DNA from: an uncultured Alphaproteobacteria bacterium
GTDB lineage: Bacteria; Pseudomonadota; Alphaproteobacteria; Micavibrionales; Micavibrionaceae
DNA length: 61,908 nucleotides
Direction of reading: 5' to 3'
Assembly (NCBI GenBank): GCA_946480475.1
Contig: CAMLJM010000016.1
Coordinates: 1-61,908 of the forward strand
Both the position numbers and the translations under genes were made by a program. Positions 52,859 through 61,527 of this stretch are shown here, piece after piece (the first letter of the stretch is position 1; each line of letters begins with the position of its first letter). The notes under the pieces are model-generated. The model ran no database searches, was not told the DNA's origin, and was given only the letters and a program-made list of their open reading frames with translations.

Positions 52859-53686
52859 TTAGGCCAGAATGCCCTGATGCATCAACACCAGCAGCAAAAT
52901 TCCCAATAAAACCCGATAGATAACAAAGGGCATGAAGCTGTGGCTGACCAGCCATTTCATAAGCACATGCATGGCCAGAAGAGCCGCGATGCAGGAGACG
53001 GCAGCACCAATTGCCATATCGAAGAGCAGCGCAGAGCTAGGATTTTGCAGCAATTCAAGGACGCCGATTGCCCCCGCACCGGACACTGAGATCACAGCAA
53101 GCAGAAAAGAGAAGCGAGCGGCTTCCACACGGGAAAAGCCGAGGCCGCGCGCAGCCGTCATTGTAATGCCGGAACGGCTGGTACCAGGTATCAAGGCCAG
53201 CATCTGGGCCAATCCTACAATGATTGCGTCTTTCCATGTCATAACTTCGACCGTGCGTGCGGCAGGCATGAACTTATCGGCGAGGCCTAGCAGGATACCG
53301 AAGATGATCAGCGACCAGGCTGCCACTGGAAGAGAGCGCGCCCATGCAGGTTCGAAAATGTGGAACATAAGGCCCAAGGCTAATACGGGCACAGAGGCTA
53401 CGATCAGGAAACCAATAAGGCGAATTTCTTTTTTGTCTTTGGCTTTACCTGTGGCAACACGTACGCATCCCTGTAACATGGCCATCAGGTCTTTCCAGCA
53501 GTAAATAACAATCGCAATTAAGGTGCCTACATGGACCGCTATGTCCATAGTCATGTTATCACCCCACATATCACCGCCATCCCCCAGCAGATGGTGTGTC
53601 AGGATCAGATGACCGCTGGAACTGACGGGTAGAAATTCAGAAAGACCTTGTACGATCGCCAGGATTATGACGTGAAAAAGCGGCAT
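52859..53686 (-). CDS. uppP: Undecaprenyl-diphosphatase (UppP/BacA)
   Basis: A 275-residue polytopic inner-membrane enzyme that regenerates undecaprenyl phosphate for peptidoglycan and O-antigen synthesis. The open frame runs 113 codons further upstream, but MPLFHVIILAIVQGLSEF at 53686 is the normal start. Catalytic motifs are SEFLPVSSSGHL (about 15-26) and LIPGTSRSGITM around residue 160. Other helices match in number and length. It probably has its promoter in the 117-bp gap shared with the small membrane gene. Confidence 0.96.
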   Translation of the reverse strand: MPLFHVIILAIVQGLSEFLPVSSSGHLILTHHLLGDGGDMWGDNMTMDIAVHVGTLIAIVIYCWKDLMAMLQGCVRVATGKAKDKKEIRLIGFLIVASVPVLALGLMFHIFEPAWARSLPVAAWSLIIFGILLGLADKFMPAARTVEVMTWKDAIIVGLAQMLALIPGTSRSGITMTAARGLGFSRVEAARFSFLLAVISVSGAGAIGVLELLQNPSSALLFDMAIGAAVSCIAALLAMHVLMKWLVSHSFMPFVIYRVLLGILLLVLMHQGILA

Positions 53687-53803
53687 GGTGTTACTCTGTG
53701 ATTCCGTAAAAATATGTCTTACGCTATCGCATAATAAGCGACGCGTCCATGTAGACAGACTCCGGTTATTCACGATATTTTCATCATATGCGGGAGGGCT
53801 GAT

Positions 53804-54016
53804 ATGGTCTACGTGATAGGAATTATCGGGTTTATTTCGGGATTTTGCCTGGGTATGTGGATATTGGGCCATCTTCTTAAAGATCGTAGCCGCGAAGAGT
53901 TGCTGCAGGATAAAAGCCTGCGCATGACATACGGTTTGCTGACCTGGGGTGTTGCCGGTCTTACCGCATATTGTGCGGTAGCCCTTTATAAATATTACTT
54001 TCCTCTGGCGGGTTAA
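53804..54016 (+). CDS. Small two-helix membrane protein
   Basis: A 70-residue protein with a strong RBS (GGGAGG) 6 nt before the ATG. Two hydrophobic helices (about 4-23 and 44-63) are joined by a charged loop (KDRSREELLQDKSLR). I do not recognise a family. It is divergent from uppP and 89 bp ahead of the first yceI gene, so it may be transcribed with the YceI/b561 genes. Confidence 0.65.
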   Translation: MVYVIGIIGFISGFCLGMWILGHLLKDRSREELLQDKSLRMTYGLLTWGVAGLTAYCAVALYKYYFPLAG

Positions 54017-54105
54017 CCGATACACTACTTGTCGGTCTTTTGCGCCGCACTAGTTTATTCAGATATTTCAGTTTGTCCCATCTTATGAATAAAGGAAACA
54101 TGGCT

Positions 54106-54711
54106 ATGATTCGTAAAATATCTACACTGGCTTTAGGTGTCGCGCTGGCCGCCGGTGTTACATTCTCTGCGGCTTATGCTGCCCCCTTGAAATACACGCT
54201 CGATAAACCCCATACGCAGATTCTGTTTAGCGTCAACCATTTGGGTTTCTCCAATTCGTATGGCAAATTTGTTGATTACGCTGGCCATATCAACTTTGAT
54301 CCGCAGGCGCCTGCGACATCCTCTGTTGAAGTTACGATCGATGCCAAAAGCCTCGAACTAAACGACGCAAAATGGAATGAGCATGTGAAGGCTGCTGATT
54401 TCCTGGATGTCGAGAAATTCCCGGCCATCACTTTCAAAAGCACCAAGATTGAAGTGACTGGTGAAAAGACAGCGAATATCACAGGTGACCTGACCCTGCA
54501 TGGCGTGACGAAACCTGTTGTACTGGCGACCGTCTACAACAAAACCGATAACCACCCCTACAGTGGCAAAACTGTTGCCGGTTTCTCGGCAACGACATCT
54601 ATCAAGCGCAGTGACTTTGGCGTAAGCTATGGTGTTCCTGGTGTGGCTGATGAAGTGAAGATCACGCTGGAAGTCGAAGGTATCCAGGAAGATAAACCTG
54701 TTAATCAATAA
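54106..54711 (+). CDS. YceI-family periplasmic protein, first copy
   Basis: A 201-residue secreted lipocalin-like protein. Possible starts are 54040, 54085, 54100 and 54106; I choose 54106 because AAAGGA lies 9 nt upstream and it opens a compact signal peptide (cleavage after YAA near residue 26). YceI proteins bind isoprenoid chains such as polyprenyl pyrophosphate or quinone. Family features include YTLDKPHTQILFSVNHLGFSN, SVEVTIDAKSL, FPAITFKST and a C-terminal FGVSYGVPG segment. A cytochrome b561 gene follows at 11 bp. Confidence 0.92.
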   Translation: MIRKISTLALGVALAAGVTFSAAYAAPLKYTLDKPHTQILFSVNHLGFSNSYGKFVDYAGHINFDPQAPATSSVEVTIDAKSLELNDAKWNEHVKAADFLDVEKFPAITFKSTKIEVTGEKTANITGDLTLHGVTKPVVLATVYNKTDNHPYSGKTVAGFSATTSIKRSDFGVSYGVPGVADEVKITLEVEGIQEDKPVNQ

Positions 54712-54722
54712 TAGAGTTCTTC

Positions 54723-55292
54723 ATGATCTGGCGTAATACAAGCGAGCGTTACGGTTTAATTGCGCAGGGCTTCCACTGGATAGTGGCGCTTTGCGTGATT
54801 GCCCTTCTGATTGTTGGCCTTTTGATGACTGACATGAAACAAGGACCTGATATGTTCAAGGTTTATGCATTGCATAAATCCGTAGGCATTGTGGTTCTAA
54901 CGCTGGCTGTATTACGCCTGATTTGGAAATTGACTAATCCGCATCCTCATTCTTTGCCCACGCATCAGAAGTGGGAAAGGTATCTGGCCAGACTGACCCA
55001 TGTATTTTTGTATTTCGCAATTATTGGCATGCCGCTTTCCGGCTGGGCGATGTCAGCGGCGAAGAATTACCCTGTCAGCTTTTTTGGTTTGTTCACGTTG
55101 CCGAACATCGTGCCGCCCAGTGAAGAGATTGCAAAACTGGCAAACCAATTTCATGAATTAACAGCCTATGCCCTGATCGCTGCCATCGGCCTGCATTTCG
55201 CGGGGGCCATGAAGCATCACATAATTGATAAAGACGGCACATTACGCCGTATGATTCCGGGACTCTATAAAAAGGAAGAAGGTGCATTATGA
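54723..55292 (+). CDS. Cytochrome b561-family membrane protein
   Basis: A 189-residue four-helix di-haem cytochrome b of the bacterial b561 (CybB-like) type, which transfers electrons from quinol or to superoxide. Haem-ligating histidines are visible: His18 in the GFHWIVALC helix, His60 in YALHKSVGIV, and His 148 and 162 in the last two helices. It sits between two yceI genes and overlaps the second by 4 bp (ATGA). This trio is known in other proteobacteria and probably handles quinone redox in the periplasm. Confidence 0.92.
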   Translation: MIWRNTSERYGLIAQGFHWIVALCVIALLIVGLLMTDMKQGPDMFKVYALHKSVGIVVLTLAVLRLIWKLTNPHPHSLPTHQKWERYLARLTHVFLYFAIIGMPLSGWAMSAAKNYPVSFFGLFTLPNIVPPSEEIAKLANQFHELTAYALIAAIGLHFAGAMKHHIIDKDGTLRRMIPGLYKKEEGAL

Positions 55293-55891
55293 TCCGCATT
55301 CTCACGGCTGCCTTTGTCAGCGCTTTCCTTCTTGTTTCAGATTCTGCATTCGCCCAAGCTGTTCTGCCTGTCTGGATTATCGATCCCGCCAAAAGCACGC
55401 TTACTTTTGAGGCTACGCAGCAGGGGGCGCCTATCAGCGGGGCCTTTAAGGGCTTCTCGGGAGATATCCGCTTTGATGCTAGCAGGCCTGAAGAAAGCAA
55501 CGCGACCATTCGCGTTGATATGAAAACTCTGGATAGCAAAAGTGCCGATCGTGATCAGTCATTGCGGGGAGCTGACTGGTTTAATCTCGAATCGTTTCCG
55601 GAATCGATCTACATTGTATCGAAATTTGAAAAATTGAATGAAAATCAATATCTTGCCCGTGGAGAGCTGGAGCTGCGCGGCGTCAAGAAGACACTGGATC
55701 TGCCCCTGACTATCACTTTCTCAACCGATGATGCGGGACGTGATGTCGCTCTGGCCGTGGGTGAAGTGACATTGAACCGACAGGATTTTGGTGTGGGCCA
55801 AGGTGAATGGAAAGATACCCAAGCTGTTGGAAATCCAGTGAAAGTTAAGGTTTCTGTGACTGCGACCCGCAATGATGCGGCGGCGCAATAA
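55289..55891 (+). CDS. YceI-family periplasmic protein, second copy
   Basis: A 200-residue YceI protein with a signal peptide ending at AFA near residue 23. The domain shows WIIDPAKSTLTFEATQQG, the SFPESIYIVSKFE motif and a FGVGQGEWKD ending. It is the shorter, more divergent partner of the first copy; the GAP in family motifs suggests different ligands. Coupled to the cytochrome b561 gene by a 4-bp overlap. Confidence 0.92.
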   Translation: MIRILTAAFVSAFLLVSDSAFAQAVLPVWIIDPAKSTLTFEATQQGAPISGAFKGFSGDIRFDASRPEESNATIRVDMKTLDSKSADRDQSLRGADWFNLESFPESIYIVSKFEKLNENQYLARGELELRGVKKTLDLPLTITFSTDDAGRDVALAVGEVTLNRQDFGVGQGEWKDTQAVGNPVKVKVSVTATRNDAAAQ

Positions 55892-55981
55892 GTAAGATCT
55901 GCCTTTGCTGGGCCAAAAAATCAGTAAAAACAATAAGGTTAGGGGTGTTCTTCGTGTTTCACCTCGGGTAGAGTCTTATCC

Positions 55982-56650
55982 ATGAGGACATTATTTCATC
56001 TCTGGCTCCATCCTTTCTCGCGCAAGGTACGAATCGTGCTGGCTGAGAAGAAACTCGACTTTGAGCTGACGATTGAAAAAGTGTGGGAACGCCGCACGGA
56101 ATTCCTCGCGCTTAACCCTGCGGGCGATGTGCCGGTTCTCGTCGAACCGGATGGCACTGTCATCGCGAATTCCCAAGTGATCTGCGAATATCTTGAAGAA
56201 GTTTATGATGAAGTCAGCCTGTTAGGGCGTGACCCTGTGCAACGCGCGGAAACACGCCGTTTGATCAGTTGGTTCGATATGAAGTTCAACCGCGAAGTGA
56301 CGGAGAACCTGGTCGGCGAGAAGCTGATGAAGCGTTTCCTGAAAATGGGTGAACCGCATGGACCTTCCATCCGCGCTGGTCATGCGAATATCCACTACCA
56401 TCTCGATTATATCGGGTTCCTGACTGAAAAACGCAACTGGCTTGCTGGTGATGACTTCTCTCTTGCAGATATTGCGGCTGCGGCACATTTGTCGGCAATC
56501 GATTATATCGGCGATGTGCCATGGGAAGAACATCAGGCCGCCCGTGACTGGTATGCACGCGTAAAATCCCGCCCCAGCTTCCAGCCGCTTTTATCCGATC
56601 GTATTCCGGGATTTACACCCGTGGAACATTACGAAGACGTCGACTTCTAA
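55982..56650 (+). CDS. Glutathione S-transferase family protein
   Basis: A 222-residue soluble GST-fold protein. The N-terminal thioredoxin-like half shows FHLWLHPFSRKVRIVLAEKK and the NPAGDVPVLVEPDG cis-proline motif with the SQVICEYLEE glutathione-binding Ser region (about 61-70). The C-terminal helical domain includes NWLAGDDFSLADIAAAAHL, the usual N-capping box. The N-terminal catalytic residue is Ser or Cys-like rather than a clear Tyr, so activity is uncertain. Preceded and followed by separate transcription units. Confidence 0.9.
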   Translation: MRTLFHLWLHPFSRKVRIVLAEKKLDFELTIEKVWERRTEFLALNPAGDVPVLVEPDGTVIANSQVICEYLEEVYDEVSLLGRDPVQRAETRRLISWFDMKFNREVTENLVGEKLMKRFLKMGEPHGPSIRAGHANIHYHLDYIGFLTEKRNWLAGDDFSLADIAAAAHLSAIDYIGDVPWEEHQAARDWYARVKSRPSFQPLLSDRIPGFTPVEHYEDVDF

Positions 56651-56670
56651 TATTCTTATTGTGTGGCCGT

Positions 56671-56829
56671 CTATCGGCTGTTTCTGCGCTTCCGCTTCTC
56701 AAATACTTTTATGTATTCTCCGATGCGGTTCTCGCAAAACGCTTTTTTCGCCACAGAATCCTTAAAATGCATTTCTTCTTCATTAAGCTGCCGACCTTGT
56801 ATCCGACCTTTTCTATTTGCTATAGTCAC
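56671..56829 (-). CDS. Possible small basic protein (52 aa)
   Basis: In the gap between the GST and epimerase genes, the minus strand holds a GTG-started frame of 52 codons. The product is basic and helical (LNEEEMHFKDSVAKK, ENRIGEYIKVFEKRKRR) with a plausible soluble composition. An internal ATG at 56772 has GAAGAA before it. The GTG is only 5 bp from the divergent epimerase start, which argues against it; the shorter version is easier to fit. No family recognised. Low confidence. Confidence 0.28.
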   Translation of the reverse strand: MTIANRKGRIQGRQLNEEEMHFKDSVAKKAFCENRIGEYIKVFEKRKRRNSR

Positions 56830-56834
56830 TGACC

Positions 56835-57767
56835 ATGTCGGATTCTGTGAAAAAATCCCTGTTCTGTTTTGGTTACGGCTACAGCTGTGACTGGCTTGGC
56901 CATGCGCTACAGCAACAGGGTTGGGCCATGGCCGGTACAACACGCGACAACGAGAAACGACGTCATATGAAAGAGCACGGAATTCGTGCTTTTCTTTTTG
57001 ATTATGACCAGCCTCTCGAAGATCCTCTTCTTTTCCTCCGCGGTACGACGCACCTCCTGATTTCTACCCCCCCTGATGACGAGGGCGATCCGACCTTTCG
57101 GATGCATGCCGAAGATATATTGCGTCTCGAATCGCTGGAGTGGGTTGGTTATCTCTCTTCAACGGCTGTCTATGGCGACCGTGAAGGCGGCTGGGTGGAT
57201 GAAGATGCTGAACGCCGACCCAATTCCAAACGGGGTTCGCGCCGCATGAAGGCGGAAGAGCAATGGCTTAGCCTTTATCGCGATTATAACTTGCCGGTTC
57301 ATATATTCCGCCTTGCCGGTATTTATGGCCCCGGCCGCAGTGCGCTTGATAGTGTACGCGCCGGTGTTGCCCGCCGTATCAATAAACCCGGTCATGCGTT
57401 CAGCCGCATTCATGTTGATGATATCGTTCAAACGATTATGGCTTCGATTGCCAAGCCGAACCCGGGGCGCGCTTATAACCTTGCGGATGACCAGGCAGCG
57501 CCCAGCCATGAAGTGATTGAATATGCCTGTAACCTTTTAGGTTTGACCCCGCCGCCTGTTATTCCTTTCGAAGAAGCCGATCTTGCCCCCATCACCCGTA
57601 GCTTCTATTCTGACAACAAGCGTTTGAAGAATGATCGCATCAAGACAGAGCTGGATGTGAAGTTGCAATATCCTACTTTTAAGGAAGGCCTCGAGGGTTG
57701 CCTGGCAGCCGAGAAAAAGGGCCTCCACATGATCTGGAAGTCCGCGGTCGGCGGCGGCATGGAATAA
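56835..57767 (+). CDS. NAD(P)-binding epimerase-like protein (YeeZ-like)
   Basis: A 310-residue Rossmann protein of the atypical extended SDR group (YeeZ-like). The nucleotide loop is FGYGYSCDWLG (about 13-23) rather than the classic GxxGxxG, followed by GTTRDNEKR. Other features are LISTPPDDEGDP, the SSTAVYGD motif (about 106-113) and the FRLAGIYGPGRSALD segment. The catalytic Tyr/Lys pair is not clear. Function of this subgroup is unknown. Confidence 0.85.
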   Translation: MSDSVKKSLFCFGYGYSCDWLGHALQQQGWAMAGTTRDNEKRRHMKEHGIRAFLFDYDQPLEDPLLFLRGTTHLLISTPPDDEGDPTFRMHAEDILRLESLEWVGYLSSTAVYGDREGGWVDEDAERRPNSKRGSRRMKAEEQWLSLYRDYNLPVHIFRLAGIYGPGRSALDSVRAGVARRINKPGHAFSRIHVDDIVQTIMASIAKPNPGRAYNLADDQAAPSHEVIEYACNLLGLTPPPVIPFEEADLAPITRSFYSDNKRLKNDRIKTELDVKLQYPTFKEGLEGCLAAEKKGLHMIWKSAVGGGME

Positions 57768-57857
57768 ATAACTCTTTGTAATAACTAATGAAATTCTAAT
57801 TTTTGACGCTTTTTTCGGGCGTGTGATAACCTCCTCAAAAAACAGGGAGTTACGGCG

Positions 57858-59489
57858 TTGCCGGACAAACGAAAAAGCAACCGGGTTGCATTTCTCAAAG
57901 CCCAATATATTCCGCGCCTGCAGGCCGTGGAGGATCAGCTTGCCCCTGTCTGGAATAACAAGACAGCAGAAGAAATTTTCAACGCGCTGGTGGTGGCTGA
58001 TACCACGCCCAAAAAATTATCACTTGAGCGCATTCTGAACTGGACCATAAAAGGCGACCTTACGCTCAAGGACCTACATGAAACAGCGGAAGCATTGTCC
58101 TTATTTCAGAACACCAAGGATAAACATACTGCCTGTCAGGTTGATTTAAACCGTTATAAGTTGCGTGCTGATTTTATGGCGTCCACTCTGGCTGACCCGC
58201 TTGCAAGGCTGCAAAAGTTATTACTGGCCGATCAGCAGAAGGAAGATAAGAAGCGGGAGTGGACGCGTGTTCCCCATTTCCCTGTAGATTCCTCAGTTGA
58301 AGATCAGGCAAAATTTGTGCTCAAATTGTTATTGTTGCACGACCCCGCGCAGGGAAAGTTTCTCCCCGACATATTGCGCTGGCTTGAGCATGAAAAAGAG
58401 CCTTTACTGCCTGAGGACCTGCAGCGCGTTACGAACGACTTGCTACTGTATAAGAAATACAGGCAAAGATTGGCTCCGGATAAGCGGGATATTGGACGGT
58501 GTCAGTCTAATCGTGATTTTCAGAGCTTGATATGGGCTTACAAGAAACTTCCTCATTTTGATGTGGCAGAGCTTGAAGAGATGGAGAATCAAGAGATTGC
58601 CATGGGCCGCGCAGCAGAAGCAGCTTGTGGTTCTAACTGGCGTCTTATACGGATTGATGCAGAGGCAGCGGCGATTACTCTTGGACGCGGTACGGAATGG
58701 TGTACGGCAGGAACGGGATCGCGGGCGAATTATTTTAGCAAGTATCATGATCAGGGGCCGCTTTTATATCTCCGTGACGATAAGGCGCAGCGCTATCAAC
58801 TTCATTTTCCGGCCTTCCAGTTTATGGACGTTTTTGACCGGAGGATCCCTTATCCGTTTGATTGGGTCAAATCATTTAATGGCTTAAAAGATGTCTTATC
58901 TGCTTACGAGACTGGTTGGGATGATTCAGGGTATGGGAAGATTCTTAAATGGATTGATAGTGAAAACTTCCACGCAGAAATGTATGAAAGTAATGCACTT
59001 TTGCTATCGATTAATAAAAGAAACAGGCAGGATGTTGCAAACACCCTGCCGCTGGTTCTCAAAAAATCACTCGATCCATATTTTGAGGAAAAGAAGTTTG
59101 GTGGCGTATATGGCGTTGATGAAGACGGCAACAGAATCCCGGATTATGATTTCAGGTTAGCTGCTCATCTAATGATCGCTGCACATAAGGTGCCTGAATG
59201 GAAGGCGGCAGCAGAAACAGTTATTGATGATATTGTTCCCCGCCTTCTCATGCTGCCATCAGATCCGGAATTTAATTACGGCTTTGGCATCGATCTTATG
59301 AAAGAGATTAAAGGCGATCCTGTCTGGGAACGTGTCATTGCCGCGGCATTGCCAGCCATTCGTCATGCTTGCGAAATAAGGAATAATAGCAGCTATCTTA
59401 AAGCAATTGATAAGGTTTGCGCTGATAATCCGGCGCTACTGCTGGTAACGGTGCGGGCTAATATCCCTAGCGCGCCTTCTGTTTCTTGA
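57858..59489 (+). CDS. Large protein of unknown function with WCTA motif
   Basis: A 543-residue soluble protein. The start is TTG at 57858 with AGGGAG 9 nt upstream; no ATG fits. The first 230 residues are helical and charged. A central domain has the pattern GRGTEWCTAGTGSRANYFSK, then YHDQGPLLYLRDD and RYQLHFPAFQFMDVFDRRIP, roughly residues 277-337. I have seen a similar WCTA...F..Y...G.LY...QLHF arrangement in phage- and plasmid-encoded proteins of unknown function. The C-terminal half is helical. The stop overlaps the convergent kinase gene by 23 bp. Possibly of phage or mobile origin; function unknown. Confidence 0.6.
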   Translation: MPDKRKSNRVAFLKAQYIPRLQAVEDQLAPVWNNKTAEEIFNALVVADTTPKKLSLERILNWTIKGDLTLKDLHETAEALSLFQNTKDKHTACQVDLNRYKLRADFMASTLADPLARLQKLLLADQQKEDKKREWTRVPHFPVDSSVEDQAKFVLKLLLLHDPAQGKFLPDILRWLEHEKEPLLPEDLQRVTNDLLLYKKYRQRLAPDKRDIGRCQSNRDFQSLIWAYKKLPHFDVAELEEMENQEIAMGRAAEAACGSNWRLIRIDAEAAAITLGRGTEWCTAGTGSRANYFSKYHDQGPLLYLRDDKAQRYQLHFPAFQFMDVFDRRIPYPFDWVKSFNGLKDVLSAYETGWDDSGYGKILKWIDSENFHAEMYESNALLLSINKRNRQDVANTLPLVLKKSLDPYFEEKKFGGVYGVDEDGNRIPDYDFRLAAHLMIAAHKVPEWKAAAETVIDDIVPRLLMLPSDPEFNYGFGIDLMKEIKGDPVWERVIAAALPAIRHACEIRNNSSYLKAIDKVCADNPALLLVTVRANIPSAPSVS

Positions 59490-61527
59490 TATGGTCGTAA
59501 GCGTTGTAAGGCAGGCGGATGGTGACCGTTGTGCCCACACCCACTATTGATTCGATATGCAGGTTGCCGCCATGCAGTTCAACCAGATCCTTGGTAATCG
59601 AGAGGCCCAAACCTGTCCCCTCATGATTGCGTGTGTAAGAAGAGGCGGCCTGTTCGAACGGGCGTGTCACCACATCGATTTTGTTGGCCGGGATGCCGAT
59701 ACCCGTATCCGTGACACGGATGCACACATATTCTTCACGCGGCAGGCATTCCACTTTCACCGAACCTCCGGGTTTTGTGAACTTCACAGCATTCGATAAC
59801 AGGTTCAGGATGATTTGCATGATGGCGCGGCGGTCGGCTACGATCTGCATATTCTCTTTTGATATTTCAGTTGTTATGCGAATGCGGCCTTCCTGCGCGC
59901 GGCCTTCCATCATGTGGACAGCGAGCGGGATGATCTTGTTGATATTCAGTTCTTCAAGATCAAGTTCGTACTTTCCGGCTTCGATCTTCGACATGTCGAG
60001 AATATCGCTGATCAGATCGAGCAGGTGTTCACCGCTTTCCCGGATGCCGGTGATGTAATCGAGATATTTCGGTGTGCCGATGGGACCCAGCAATTGACGC
60101 TGCATCATCTCGGAAAAACCGATGATCGCATTCAAGGGTGTGCGCAGTTCATGGCTCATATTGGCCAGGAATTGCGATTTGGCGGCATAAGCACGCTCTG
60201 CTGCATCTTTGGCTTCGTACAGGTCGCGCTCATGCAGGGTGCGTTCTGTTATATCCTGCATAATCCCGAACAGTGCTGTGACATCGCCATCTTCATCCTG
60301 TTCGCATTTGCCTTCGCAACGAATGTAACGTGTCTGGCCATCCGGCTGCACAACACGGAATTCCATGTCGTAATTCTTTTGTTCGATGATGGCGCGCTGG
60401 AATGCCTGCATCACGCGGCTGATATCGCGCTTATGCACCAGTGAGGTCAATGTTTCCAAGCTTGGTGTGAATGTGCCAGGTTTCACGCCGAAGATGCGAT
60501 AAATTTCGGACGACCAGATAATATTGTCACCGCCGATCGGCCAGCGCCAATGCCCCATATGACCGATGGATTGGGCTTCGGACAGCATTTGCTCCTGCGA
60601 TTTCAGAGCTTCTTCATGTTCCTTGATCGATGTGACGTCATGGCCGACGCTATAGATCATGTCACTGCTGCGTTTCTGGCGCCATTCGATCCAGTGAACG
60701 CAACCATCCTTGGCCACTACGCGTGCTTCAAAATCGACAATGTGACCTTCGGCAGTGTCATCCTGCATCAGGCTGTTAATCGTACGGCGCACAGCAGCGC
60801 GATCTTCCGCGCAGACAAGGTCAAGGAACGTCATGTCACGCAATGTTTCGTCGTCATAACCCAATACATCACGGAAGGTGCCGTTTACACGCGCGAAATA
60901 TCCGTCATGCGTGCTGACGGCCATGACATCGTTCGACATATCGACGAAGTGGCGCAGGTCTTCATTGCTTGTTTTTGGCAATATAGCCGCCGCATCAACT
61001 GTCTTGTCAGTCTTACGGTTAACATTATCAGTGCCCAGAATGCGTGTCAGTGTTGTTTGCAGGTGGCTGTGGAATTTTGGATCGGTGCTGTCACCATCAA
61101 TCTTCTGGCCCTTGCCTATTTCAGCAGCTATCAGGAAACGGCGGCCATCCGGCAAAGCCACGCGATCAAAACGGAATAGCGCACGCACAGGCTCAGCCTG
61201 GCCGTGCAGCAGTACCTCGTGTGTGCCTTCGTTAATGGTGTCGATATAGCTGCCGCTACCGCGGCCAAATAATGATTGCACACGCAGGGCGTCATCAGGG
61301 TCGGCAAATTCCAGCATGTCGGAAAGGGATTGGCCGCGTGCTTTTTCAACCGTCTGGCTTACCAGTGATGCAAATGCTTTCGTCGCATGGACAATCATAC
61401 CGTTCTCGTCGATGACGAAACGGGCTTCTTTATCTTCAATCTCAACCTTTGACCTGGCAGATGTGCCAGAGCGGGGGGCGGATTTCGTTGCAGACTTGCG
61501 AGACTTCGCAGCAGTTTTGGCGGCCAT
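59467..61527 (-). CDS. PAS-containing sensor histidine kinase
   Basis: A 686-residue soluble histidine kinase without membrane segments. The frame is open another 59 codons upstream, but MAAKTAAKSRK at 61527 has AAGG 8 nt upstream and is preferred. After a Lys/Ala/Ser-rich N-terminus come PAS domains at about 35-135, 192-303 and 318-430, then HisKA with FLANMSHELRTPLNAIIGF (His459) and HATPase with N box LLSNAVKF (Asn579), G1 DTGIG (607-611) and G2 GTGLGLS (637-643). No receiver domain is attached, so a separate response regulator is expected. No cognate regulator is adjacent. Confidence 0.93.
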   Translation of the reverse strand: MAAKTAAKSRKSATKSAPRSGTSARSKVEIEDKEARFVIDENGMIVHATKAFASLVSQTVEKARGQSLSDMLEFADPDDALRVQSLFGRGSGSYIDTINEGTHEVLLHGQAEPVRALFRFDRVALPDGRRFLIAAEIGKGQKIDGDSTDPKFHSHLQTTLTRILGTDNVNRKTDKTVDAAAILPKTSNEDLRHFVDMSNDVMAVSTHDGYFARVNGTFRDVLGYDDETLRDMTFLDLVCAEDRAAVRRTINSLMQDDTAEGHIVDFEARVVAKDGCVHWIEWRQKRSSDMIYSVGHDVTSIKEHEEALKSQEQMLSEAQSIGHMGHWRWPIGGDNIIWSSEIYRIFGVKPGTFTPSLETLTSLVHKRDISRVMQAFQRAIIEQKNYDMEFRVVQPDGQTRYIRCEGKCEQDEDGDVTALFGIMQDITERTLHERDLYEAKDAAERAYAAKSQFLANMSHELRTPLNAIIGFSEMMQRQLLGPIGTPKYLDYITGIRESGEHLLDLISDILDMSKIEAGKYELDLEELNINKIIPLAVHMMEGRAQEGRIRITTEISKENMQIVADRRAIMQIILNLLSNAVKFTKPGGSVKVECLPREEYVCIRVTDTGIGIPANKIDVVTRPFEQAASSYTRNHEGTGLGLSITKDLVELHGGNLHIESIVGVGTTVTIRLPYNAYDHIKKQKAR

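Noticed and set aside
53687..54025. N-terminal extension of the uppP frame
   Set aside because: 113 additional codons of low-complexity sequence would run through the divergent small membrane gene; UppP family proteins start at the ATG I chose.
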